Source: Scatomonas sp963661545 (GTDB lineage: Bacteria; Bacillota; Clostridia; Lachnospirales; Lachnospiraceae). From it: a stretch of DNA of 26,941 bases. A model generated the notes under the pieces. It worked only from the letters and a program-made list of their open reading frames with translations, made no database searches and was not told the DNA's origin. The stretch is taken from contig CAVLCU010000016.1 of the NCBI GenBank assembly GCA_963661545.1, positions 1-26,941 of the forward strand, read 5' to 3'. The position numbers and the translations under genes were made by a program. This document shows, piece by piece, positions 20,884 to 26,941 of this stretch; within the stretch, counting starts at the first letter, position 1, and every line of letters starts with the position of its first letter.

Positions 20884-20940
20884 TTCCTGTAAATGATCCG
20901 GCAGCCAGCCCCGATCATCTCTGCAGATATCTGTCAATCA

Positions 20941-21498
20941 TTAAACACGGCTGAGATATTCGCCGGTTCTGGTATCAATCTTGATCTTGTCTCCCTGATC
21001 TACAAAGAGGGGAACGCTTACCTGGGCGCCGGTCTCAACGGTAGCCGGCTTCGTTGCTCCCTGGGCGGTATTGCCTGCAAATCCCGGCTCTGTCTCGGTA
21101 ATCTCCAACTCAACAAAGAGGGGTGGCTCAATGGCAAATACATTGCCGTTGTAGGAGCATACCTTCACCATCTCGTTCTCCTTCACAAACTTCAGAGCGT
21201 CTCCGATGGTCTCCTGGTTGATGGCGATCTGATCGTAGGTCTCCACATTCATGAAATAATAGAGATCTCCGTCATTGTAGAGATATTGCATATCTACACG
21301 ATCAATTCTGGCCTGGGGGAACTTCTCCGTAGGACGGAAGGTCTTCTCTACCACACCACCATTGATCACATTTTTCAACTTAGTTCTTACAAACGCTGCA
21401 CCCTTGCCAGGCTTCACGTGCTGAAATTCAATTACCTGAACCACATTGCCATCAATCTCAAGGGTAATGCCGTTCCTGAAATCACCTGCTGATACCAT
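20941..21498 (-). CDS. efp: Translation elongation factor P
   Basis: EF-P binds stalled ribosomes and promotes peptide-bond formation at polyproline motifs. The 185-residue protein has the three-domain EF-P layout: an N-terminal KOW-like domain with the tip loop HVKPGKGAAF (Lys32 is the position modified in some species), TEKFPQARIDRVDMQYLYNDGD, and the C-terminal OB domain ending IKIDTRTGEYLSRV. The start at 21498 has AAGGAGG with a 10-nt spacer and a good promoter 52 bp upstream. Proline-rich products such as the TPSPTE surface protein in this window would be obvious clients, although its prolines are mostly isolated. No epmA/B or other modification gene is nearby. Confidence 0.97.
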   Translation of the reverse strand: MVSAGDFRNGITLEIDGNVVQVIEFQHVKPGKGAAFVRTKLKNVINGGVVEKTFRPTEKFPQARIDRVDMQYLYNDGDLYYFMNVETYDQIAINQETIGDALKFVKENEMVKVCSYNGNVFAIEPPLFVELEITETEPGFAGNTAQGATKPATVETGAQVSVPLFVDQGDKIKIDTRTGEYLSRV

Positions 21499-21549
21499 AC
21501 AAACTATTCCTCCTTAATGCGTTCTCTGCACGCAACATGACTATAGATT

Positions 21550-21578
21550 ATTCTATAATATTTCAAACTGATTTTCAA
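21550..21578 (-). promoter_or_regulatory. Sigma-A promoter of efp
   Basis: TTGAAA (21578-21573) and TAGAAT (21555-21550) are separated by 17 nt. They sit in the AT-rich 119-bp gap between yqeG and efp, so efp is transcribed independently. Confidence 0.7.
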
Positions 21579-21617
21579 CCACTTTTTCTTGATTACCGGA
21601 GAAGCTCTTCTTCCCTG

Positions 21618-22172
21618 TCATAAAGCCCTTCCCCCACTGACATGCCCCTCAATCTTCCCTGCAGGGGCATGTTTTTCGTAAAAATGCAGGACAATCCGCT
21701 CCAGCTTTCGTTTGAACACGATCTGGATCTCCTCCTTGGGATGGATGGGCTTCACCAGGATATTGAAGATGCCTGCCCGCTTGGCTCCCCAGACATCCGT
21801 AAAGAGCTGGTCTCCCACGAAAAAGGCCTCTTCCTTGGGAATTCCCATGATCTGACAGGCCCTAAGATAGTTGCGGGTGGAGGGCTTGTGGGCATCCGCC
21901 ACATAGGCAGCCCCCACAGCCTCCGCAAAGGGCTTGACCCTGGGCTCCTGGTTGTTGGAAATCAGGCAGGCGGACAGACCAATGGCTCTCAGTCGGGCAA
22001 AGAGCTCCACTGCCCTGGCATCCGCCGGTGCCCCATGGGGCACCAGGGTATTGTCGATATCATAGATGACCCCCCGGAAGCCCCTCTCATAAAGGCCCTC
22101 ATAGTCAATGTCATAGGCGGAATCCACCCAGCGATCCGGATAAAAGGCGGATAAAAAACCTCTTCTGCTCAC
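21618..22172 (-). CDS. yqeG: YqeG family HAD-IIIA phosphatase
   Basis: This 184-residue protein belongs to the YqeG group of HAD phosphatases. Motif I is YDIDNTLVP (nucleophile Asp38, Asp40), motif II is LISNNQ, and a conserved Lys lies in ADAHKPSTRNY. Motifs III/IV appear in FVGDQLFTDVWGAKRAG. In Bacillus the relative is a phosphoglycolate or phosphatidylglycerophosphate-type phosphatase candidate; in Firmicutes the exact substrate is debated. The start is GTG at 22172, overlapping the patatin-gene stop by GTGA, with GGAG eight bases upstream. The two are translationally coupled, which hints at a lipid-related role. Confidence 0.92.
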   Translation of the reverse strand: MSRRGFLSAFYPDRWVDSAYDIDYEGLYERGFRGVIYDIDNTLVPHGAPADARAVELFARLRAIGLSACLISNNQEPRVKPFAEAVGAAYVADAHKPSTRNYLRACQIMGIPKEEAFFVGDQLFTDVWGAKRAGIFNILVKPIHPKEEIQIVFKRKLERIVLHFYEKHAPAGKIEGHVSGGRAL

Positions 22173-23182
22173 CCTTGCTTCTCCTCTTCTCCCGATGGTA
22201 TCGGCATCCCCTGTTCCTGCTCTGCCCCGTCTGCTGGAGTCGCCTGCCGGGGCGTCTCCTCTGCCTCGTCTGCCTGCCGGGGCTTCTCCTCTGCCTGTTC
22301 TGCCCCGTCTGCCTGGGGCTTCTCCTCTGCCTCCAGGTAGGCCAGCATGTCCGGATAAGAGGCCCTCATTTGGTCACATCCATGCTGGTAGAAGTCCATG
22401 AGACGGTCATAATCCATCTCTGTTCTTCCCACTGTCATGCCCTGGGGGCGAATCACGAAGATCTTCCCTTCTGCTTCCCATTTCTCCACCAGATCCATGG
22501 TGCGGTTGTATCGGGCAGCCCGGCTGCACAGGGTCTCCACCAGCTGAGGATATTTCCGATAAACCAGGCGATAGAGGGCGTTGACCCGGCCGCTGGTCTT
22601 CTTGCGGTAGCCCTTTTCCCGGGTCAGAACCAGGACATTCTTCCGGTAGCCCTTCTTCATGGAATGAATCAGGGGAATGGAATCGGCGATGCCCCCGTCC
22701 AGACAAGGGGTGCCGTCCACCTCCACCATATGACTGAGGACGGGCACATCGCTGGAAGCAGCTATGATATCCATCAGCCGCTTCTTGTCCTGTCGCTCAT
22801 CCAGATAATCCGCCTGGCCGGTCAGACAATTGGTCACCACCAGCTCGCAGGCGATCTGGGATTGAAAATAAGTCTCGTAATCGAAGGGAAAGAGCTCATT
22901 GGGATAACGGTTGTAGAGCAGATCCAGATTAAAAACCTCCCTGGTGCGAAGAATTTTCAAAGGGTTAGTATTCACGCACCGATAGGTCTTATCCTTCATG
23001 GCCATGCAATCCCTGGTCCTGCCCACCTGACGGGAGACATAATCCAGGGCATTGCTGGATCCCGCCGATACCCCCACCACATAGGGGAACCAGCAGTCCT
23101 CCTCCATCAGAACATCCAGGACACCTGCGGTAAATATCCCCCGCATCGCCCCGCCTTCCAGTACCAGTCCTGCCTTTTTCAT
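22169..23182 (-). CDS. Patatin-like phospholipase with a Pro/Glu/Gln-rich tail
   Basis: A cytoplasmic serine lipid acyl hydrolase of the patatin family (337 residues). It shows the oxyanion-hole loop LVLEGGAMRG (7-15), the nucleophile elbow GVSAGSS (Ser39) and the catalytic DGG (Asp162), so the Ser-Asp dyad is intact. The last 50 or so residues are an unusual low-complexity tail made of EEKPRQAD-type units, absent from typical family members. ATG 23182 (MKKAGLVLEGG) was chosen because GAGG lies 11 bases upstream. An ATG at 23194 has no usable spacing. The promoter region falls in or next to the assembly gap. It is coupled to yqeG. Confidence 0.92.
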   Translation of the reverse strand: MKKAGLVLEGGAMRGIFTAGVLDVLMEEDCWFPYVVGVSAGSSNALDYVSRQVGRTRDCMAMKDKTYRCVNTNPLKILRTREVFNLDLLYNRYPNELFPFDYETYFQSQIACELVVTNCLTGQADYLDERQDKKRLMDIIAASSDVPVLSHMVEVDGTPCLDGGIADSIPLIHSMKKGYRKNVLVLTREKGYRKKTSGRVNALYRLVYRKYPQLVETLCSRAARYNRTMDLVEKWEAEGKIFVIRPQGMTVGRTEMDYDRLMDFYQHGCDQMRASYPDMLAYLEAEEKPQADGAEQAEEKPRQADEAEETPRQATPADGAEQEQGMPIPSGEEEKQG

Positions 23183-23209
23183 AACAATTCTCATCCTCTT
23201 TTCTTCTAT

Positions 23210-23239
23210 NNNNNNNNNNNNNNNNNNNNNNNNNNNNNN
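23210..23239. other. Assembly gap (30 Ns)
   Basis: Thirty undetermined bases lie 28 bp upstream of the patatin start, directly after a terminator-like hairpin. The true length is unknown. The location parallels the hairpin-plus-pyrimidine tract after efp. Confidence 0.99.
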
Positions 23240-23263
23240 GTTTGGATGCCGCAGCAGCCAAAC
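23240..23263 (-). terminator. Terminator-like hairpin after citrate synthase, cut by the gap
   Basis: In the minus sense GTTTGG-CTGCTGCGGCAT-CCAAAC forms a hairpin 100 bp after the citrate synthase stop. Its loop (GCTGCGGCA) is nearly that of the efp terminator. The expected T-tract would lie in the Ns. Confidence 0.6.
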
Positions 23264-23362
23264 CCTCCATACAAATATACAAACCTTTTTCAGCGCCTTC
23301 CTTCTAGGGCATATGGACTGCCCTTTCAGGAGACCTCCTCCGGGGGCAGACAGATTGCTCTT

Positions 23363-24724
23363 TCAGGAACGCTCTCCCAGGGGCACATAGACTTCTCTTT
23401 CTTTGACATTCTTGTAGGCCGGGCGGATGATCTTGTCTGTATTGATCAGCTCCTCCAGGCGATGGGCACTCCAGCCCACAATGCGGGCACAGGCAAACAT
23501 GGGTGTATAGAGCTCCAGGGGCAGATCCAGCATACTGTAGACAAATCCGCTGTAGAAGTCTACATTGGCGCTGACTCCCTTGTAGATATGACGCTCCTCC
23601 CCGATGATCTGGGGAGCCAGGCGTTCCACCATGGTATAAAGGTGGTAGTCCTTCTCCCTGCCCTTCTCAAAGGCCAGCTTCTCCACGAATTTCTTGAAAA
23701 TACGGGCTCTGGGATCGGAGATGGAATAGACCGCATGACCCATGCCATAGATCAGGCCTCTCTTGTCAAAGGCCTCCTTGTTCAGGAGTCGGCGCAGGTA
23801 TTGGCCCACTTCCTCCTCATCCTCCCAGTCCTTTACCGTCTTCTTCATATCATCAAACATCCGAACCACCTTGATATTGGCGCCTCCATGCTTGGGACCC
23901 TTGAGGGAGCCCAGGGCCGCCGCCACCGTGGAATAGGTATCCGTTCCGGAGGAGGAAACCACATGGGTGGTAAAGGTGGAATTATTGCCGCCGCCATGCT
24001 CCATATGAAGTACCAAAGCCAGATCCAGCACTGTGGCCTCGATCTTGGAATACTTCTTATCCGGCCGCAGCATCCGAAGGATATTTTCCGCGGTAGACAG
24101 GCGCTTGGAGGGGTTGTGAATATAGAGGCTCTTGCCCAGAATATAATGATTGTAGGCTTGATAGCCATAGACCGAAAGCATGGGAAATACAGAAATGAGA
24201 GTCAGGCACTGCCTCATCACATTGGGCAGACTGATATCATCCGCCAGGGGATCGTAGGCATACAAAGTCAGCACACTGCGGGAAAGGGTATTCATCATAT
24301 CCCGGCTGGGTGCCTTCATCACCACGTCTCTGACAAAATTCTTGGGCAGGGATTGCTGGCCTTTTAGAATCTGGACAAAGCCCGCCAGCTGGTCCTCCGT
24401 AGGCAGGGAGCCAAAGAGAAGCAGGTAAGCCGTCTCCTCAAAGCCCATCCGTCCCTCCTCCAGGAAGCCCCTGGTGAGATCGTCTATGCTAATCCCTCTA
24501 TAATACAATTCCCCCTCGCAGGGGGTCTTCACACCATCTATGGTCTTAAAGGATACTACGTCCGAAATCTGCGTCAGTCCCGCCAGAACCCCGGCTCCGT
24601 TGACATCACGCAATCCTCTCTTCACATCATATTTTCCATAAAGACTCACATCCATGGTGGATTGGTTTGCGCAAATGTCCGTCAGGTGAATAATCTCCGG
24701 TGTTGCCTTCATCTTAAAACTCAT
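23363..24724 (-). CDS. Citrate/2-methylcitrate synthase
   Basis: This enzyme condenses acetyl-CoA with oxaloacetate to citrate, in clostridia mainly feeding 2-oxoglutarate and glutamate synthesis. The 453-residue protein has the type II citrate synthase residues: the first catalytic His in HMEHGGGNNSTFT, the second in GMGHAVYSISDPRARI, KGPKHGGAN, and the C-terminal VDFYSGFVYSMLDLPLELYTPMFACARIVGWSAH. The length, above 430, matches the clostridial group. The start at 24724 (MSFKMKATPE) has AGGAG with a rather long 12-nt spacer; a longer frame opens at 24769 without support. No aconitase or isocitrate dehydrogenase gene adjoins it. The ArsR gene 119 bp upstream has no terminator after it, so co-transcription is likely. 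Confidence 0.93.
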   Translation of the reverse strand: MSFKMKATPEIIHLTDICANQSTMDVSLYGKYDVKRGLRDVNGAGVLAGLTQISDVVSFKTIDGVKTPCEGELYYRGISIDDLTRGFLEEGRMGFEETAYLLLFGSLPTEDQLAGFVQILKGQQSLPKNFVRDVVMKAPSRDMMNTLSRSVLTLYAYDPLADDISLPNVMRQCLTLISVFPMLSVYGYQAYNHYILGKSLYIHNPSKRLSTAENILRMLRPDKKYSKIEATVLDLALVLHMEHGGGNNSTFTTHVVSSSGTDTYSTVAAALGSLKGPKHGGANIKVVRMFDDMKKTVKDWEDEEEVGQYLRRLLNKEAFDKRGLIYGMGHAVYSISDPRARIFKKFVEKLAFEKGREKDYHLYTMVERLAPQIIGEERHIYKGVSANVDFYSGFVYSMLDLPLELYTPMFACARIVGWSAHRLEELINTDKIIRPAYKNVKEREVYVPLGERS

Positions 24725-24843
24725 AATTTCGCAAATCTCCTTTCCTGATGTGGGGGTCCTCCGCTCCAAAGCCCTCCTTCTGCTATTGCTCTGCTTGTCT
24801 TCTGCTGTGGTTACTGTCTACTATGGTTACTTCTGCCTGGTCT

Positions 24844-25269
24844 TCATTCATCCACATGCTCCAGTCCCTGGGCAAGGATGGTAGAGACGTGGGTATCCGC
24901 CAGGGAATAGAAGACTGTCTTGCCCTCCCGCCGAAACTTCACCAGCTCCTGCTGCTTGAGAACCCGCAGCTGGTGGGAAATGGCACTCTGGCTCATGCCC
25001 AGCAGGTCGGCGATATCGCAGACACACAGCTCCTGCTTGGACAAGGCCGTCAAAATCCGGATCCGGGTCACATCCCCAAAGGTCTTGAACAGATCCGACA
25101 GGCGGTAAATCTCCTCATCAGTGGGAATCTCCTGCCTGGTAATGTGGTCGTGTACACAATATTCCTGGCATACTTCAATCTTCTTATCATCCGATATGGC
25201 AGAGGCTTCAGCTACTGCAGCTGCTTCGGCTGCCTCAGATATTTTAGACATTGCAGGTATCTCGGACAT
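24844..25269 (-). CDS. ArsR/SmtB-family zinc-type metal-sensing repressor
   Basis: The 141-residue winged-helix repressor should leave DNA when it binds metal. It carries both classic sensor sites. The alpha-3N site has C34, C38 and neighbouring His in CQEYCVHDH plus C82 and C84 in ELCVCDIA. The alpha-5 site has D125, H127, H138 and E141 with the same spacing as SmtB (D, +2 H, +13 H, +16 E). The helix-turn-helix is DLLGMSQSAISHQLRVL. An Ala/Glu-rich N-terminal extension of about 28 residues is unusual. The start at 25269 has an AAGGGAGAGGA ribosome-binding sequence. A consensus-spaced promoter and an 8-bp inverted repeat lie upstream. No cadA/znt-type transporter follows; the next gene is citrate synthase. 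Confidence 0.92.
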   Translation of the reverse strand: MSEIPAMSKISEAAEAAAVAEASAISDDKKIEVCQEYCVHDHITRQEIPTDEEIYRLSDLFKTFGDVTRIRILTALSKQELCVCDIADLLGMSQSAISHQLRVLKQQELVKFRREGKTVFYSLADTHVSTILAQGLEHVDE

Positions 25270-25305
25270 TCCTCTCCCTTCCAGCTCTCCGCCGTGGAGC
25301 TGTAT

Positions 25306-25324
25306 GTCAGCAGGGTCTGCTGAC
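25306..25324. promoter_or_regulatory. Candidate operator for the ArsR regulator
   Basis: The perfect inverted repeat GTCAGCAG-GGT-CTGCTGAC (8 bp arms, 3-nt centre) lies between the promoter and the ArsR start, in the transcribed leader. It could be an autoregulatory operator or an mRNA hairpin. ArsR/SmtB sites are usually more AT-rich with a 12-2-12 layout, so this is tentative. Confidence 0.4.
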
Positions 25325-25339
25325 GAATGATGATATCCA

Positions 25340-25368
25340 ATTCTAGCATATTGGGGAAAAAATCACAA
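25340..25368 (-). promoter_or_regulatory. Promoter of the ArsR gene
   Basis: TTGTGA (25368-25363) and TAGAAT (25345-25340) are 17 nt apart, with a T-rich spacer. The start would be about 65 nt before the ATG, placing the inverted repeat in the leader. Confidence 0.65.
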
Positions 25369-25422
25369 CAATTTTATTCTTGGCTCCTGGGAGGCGGTGA
25401 TGATGCAGGCCTCACCTGGTGC

Positions 25423-25442
25423 GGTAAAGAGAGGTAAAGAGA
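25423..25442. repeat. 10-bp tandem repeat at the boundary of the plus-strand island
   Basis: GGTAAAGAGA occurs twice without a gap. It lies in the 290-bp divergent gap where gene orientation and base composition change. No attachment site or integrase is visible. Confidence 0.5.
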
Positions 25443-25520
25443 GCAGATCGGTTTCCTGTCGAAGGGCCCGTAATGAATAGGAAATTCAATGTATAAAATT
25501 AATTATTTTGATTTTTTTAA

Positions 25521-25549
25521 TTGAATTTTGTTTGGGCCGGGGGTATACT
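25521..25549 (+). promoter_or_regulatory. Promoter of the AAA ATPase/RloB operon
   Basis: TTGAAT (25521-25526) and TATACT (25544-25549) are separated by 17 nt, within an AT-rich stretch unlike the rest of the window. The ATG is 28 bp downstream of the -10. Confidence 0.7.
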
Positions 25550-25577
25550 ATAGTTGTAATTGATGGAGGTGGTCTTG

Positions 25578-26879
25578 ATGTTGATCGATTTTCGTTTTAA
25601 AAACTTTCGCTCATTCCGTGACGAGGCGACACTTTCCATGGAGGCAACCGGATTAAGTTCCTTCAAGAACTGCCTGATTCCGCTTTCTTCCACTGTGAAG
25701 CTGCTTCCAGCCATTGCCATTTATGGAAAAAATGGTGGGGGAAAAAGCAATGTGATTCGCGCCTTTTGGCTAGCTGTGCAGTTCATTCGAAATGCACAGA
25801 GAACGCAGCACGAGCGCGCCGGGATTCCAGTCAATCCCTTTGCGCTGAATGATTATTCCAAGAACGAACCCACAGAGTTTGCATTCGAATATACTTCGGG
25901 CGGTGTGAAATATTGGTATGGTTTTTCAGCTACACGCGAGAAGATTTATTCGGAATATCTCTATCATGCCCCAAAGAAACAAAAAGCCTTAATCTTCCGT
26001 CGCATTGCGCAGGACTTTTCCTTTACAGAGGAGAAAGCAAAGCGATCCATGATCAGTAAAATGGTGGCAGAAAACCAGTTATTCTTCTCAGTGGCATGTA
26101 CCATGAATGATACAGCTTGTGTGGCTGCAATGCGATGGTTCCGGGAGCAGGTGTTCTTTTCGCGGGATTACTCTGATATTCCTCGACAGTTGATTGAGTA
26201 TTCAGAGGATAAGAATATGTTGAAGGCTATCTCTGACTGTGCAAAGGTTGCCGATCTTGGTATCTTAGATATGCAATTTGAGTTCAACAGTAAAGAGATT
26301 CAAGAAGATGAAAGCTTGCCGGACAACCTTCCTGAAGGGCTCAAGACTGCGCTGGTGCAGTTTATTCATGTTCTCGCCGAAACTTCTAATAATGCGGAAA
26401 TACACCTGAAAATGGGCGAAGTTTCCGCAAAAGCCAGACATCAAGGTGAAAACCGCGATGGCCAGAAGGCGATCTATTCCCTGGATCTTTCCGATGAGTC
26501 AGATGGTACTCGCAAGCTGATGGCACTGGCTCCGGCCATTGAATCTGCCCTGCGCACCGGTGGCATTTTACTGGTGGATGAATTGGAACGTGAGCTTCAC
26601 CCCATGCTGGCAGACTATATTGTTGCAAAGTTCCAAAGCAAGTCATCGAACCCCAATAGTGCACAGATTATCTTTACGACCCATAATACGGAGATGATGA
26701 ACCTGGAACTTCTGCGTAAGGATCAACTGTATTTTGTTGATAAGTGTGATAGCGACGGAACTTCCGACTTGTATACTATCAGCGAATTCTCTACCCGCAC
26801 AACTGAGAATATCCGGAAAGGGTACCTTGTTGGCAAATACGGCGCAATTCCAAATATTGAAATCGAGGAGGTGGAGTAA
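25578..26879 (+). CDS. AAA15/RloA-type ATPase of a putative defence pair
   Basis: The 433-residue ABC/SMC-like ATPase of the AAA15 (OLD/RloA) type has N-terminal MLIDFRFKNFRSFRDEATLS and Walker A YGKNGGGKSN (49-58). The signature-like SLDLSDESDGTRKLMALAP follows, then Walker B ILLVDELERELHP and a switch His in IIFTTHNTEM. The start at 25578 has GGAGG with an 8-nt spacer. The next gene starts one base after its stop and begins like RloB, a TOPRIM-related partner. Such two-gene modules occur in phage defence (AbiL and PARIS-type abortive infection) and near restriction loci. It is on the opposite strand to every other gene and is visibly lower in GC, which suggests horizontal transfer. Defence function is inferred from family. 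Confidence 0.88.
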   Translation: MLIDFRFKNFRSFRDEATLSMEATGLSSFKNCLIPLSSTVKLLPAIAIYGKNGGGKSNVIRAFWLAVQFIRNAQRTQHERAGIPVNPFALNDYSKNEPTEFAFEYTSGGVKYWYGFSATREKIYSEYLYHAPKKQKALIFRRIAQDFSFTEEKAKRSMISKMVAENQLFFSVACTMNDTACVAAMRWFREQVFFSRDYSDIPRQLIEYSEDKNMLKAISDCAKVADLGILDMQFEFNSKEIQEDESLPDNLPEGLKTALVQFIHVLAETSNNAEIHLKMGEVSAKARHQGENRDGQKAIYSLDLSDESDGTRKLMALAPAIESALRTGGILLVDELERELHPMLADYIVAKFQSKSSNPNSAQIIFTTHNTEMMNLELLRKDQLYFVDKCDSDGTSDLYTISEFSTRTTENIRKGYLVGKYGAIPNIEIEEVE

Positions 26880-26941
26880 ATGCCACGTCCCACCAAAAAA
26901 AGCAAACCCTATATCGTGGTGTTCTGCGAGGGGGAAAGCGA
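26880..26941 (+). CDS. 5' end of an RloB-like gene (partial)
   Basis: The frame starts at the base right after the ATPase stop codon (TAA then ATG) and runs off the window. The visible MPRPTKKSKPYIVVFCEGES has the basic start and the hydrophobic-CEGE motif of the RloB family, where the Glu-bearing motif opens a TOPRIM-like nuclease fold. The ribosome-binding sequence GAGGTGGAG is inside the end of the ATPase gene, so the two proteins are coupled. Only 20 residues are visible, but they are very typical. Confidence 0.8.
   Translation, partial: MPRPTKKSKPYIVVFCEGES

Noticed and set aside
20605..20937. Membrane-protein-like frames (Phe/Leu/Ser runs) on the minus strand of the purine tract
   Set aside because: The composition results only from the TTTTC-rich low-complexity DNA; three overlapping frames give the same kind of sequence.
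25270..25577. Integration or attachment site at the start of the plus-strand island
   Set aside because: Only a 10-bp tandem repeat is visible, with no integrase, tRNA end or matching distal repeat in the window.

Overview
The window looks like a draft or metagenome-assembled chromosomal contig from a gut-type Clostridia, most likely a Lachnospiraceae. Evidence: a SCIFF peptide with its radical SAM maturase next to a fused secDF, a DUF5688-type protein, secreted Pro/Thr-repeat and x-TGD-anchored proteins, a Firmicute-type yqeG, and moderately GC-rich, strongly codon-biased DNA. A run of 30 Ns (23210-23239) marks an assembly gap. Everything from position 1 to about 25.3 kb is encoded on the minus strand. 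Only the last 1.4 kb (an AAA ATPase and the start of an RloB-type gene) is on the plus strand, and it looks compositionally foreign.

Layout from left to right, with minus-strand transcription running right to left. 1-6.15 kb: scfA (47-aa SCIFF peptide), scfB maturase, fused secDF, a previously easy-to-miss 39-aa membrane peptide, a 17-bp perfect terminator palindrome, recJ, and the start of one more gene. 6.15-9.13 kb: PAP2 phosphatase, ketopantoate-reductase-like protein (TTG start overlapping the PAP2 stop) and a Pro/Thr-repeat surface protein, in one overlapping operon. 9.15-11.45 kb: a PflX-like radical SAM gene and galE, with dispersed REP-like palindromes between and after them. 11.5-19.55 kb: a corrinoid (vitamin B12) region. 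19.6-24.8 kb: DUF5688 protein, a long homopurine tract, efp, yqeG, a patatin-like lipase, the assembly gap and citrate synthase. 24.8-25.4 kb: a zinc-sensor-type ArsR regulator. 25.5-26.9 kb: a putative RloA/RloB (AAA15 + TOPRIM-like) defence pair.

The most interesting part is the corrinoid region. It has two separate cobalamin riboswitches, each behind a consensus sigma-A promoter with a 17-nt spacer and each followed by an intrinsic terminator hairpin. The first (19311-19478) leads into an AP-endonuclease-2/xylose-isomerase-like TIM-barrel gene that I propose is the cobamide-remodelling hydrolase CbiR. Next come an unmistakable cbiZ (adenosylcobinamide amidohydrolase), a roughly 270-bp imperfect palindrome that fills the whole following intergenic gap, and a C_GCAxxG_C_C family gene. 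The second riboswitch (15750-15941) leads into a secreted cohesin-domain, Cys-rich, membrane-anchored surface protein. A MoxR ATPase and a membrane-anchored alpha/alpha-toroid (prenyltransferase-repeat) protein lie downstream. That fold is the one used by the alpha domain of mammalian intrinsic factor and transcobalamin. Together these suggest corrinoid capture at the cell surface followed by removal or exchange of the lower ligand. The enzymes that would rebuild the nucleotide loop (CobU/S/T/C) and a BtuFCD transporter are not in the window.

No tRNA, rRNA, CRISPR array or transposase gene was found. All family calls come from reading motifs by eye; no database search was run.
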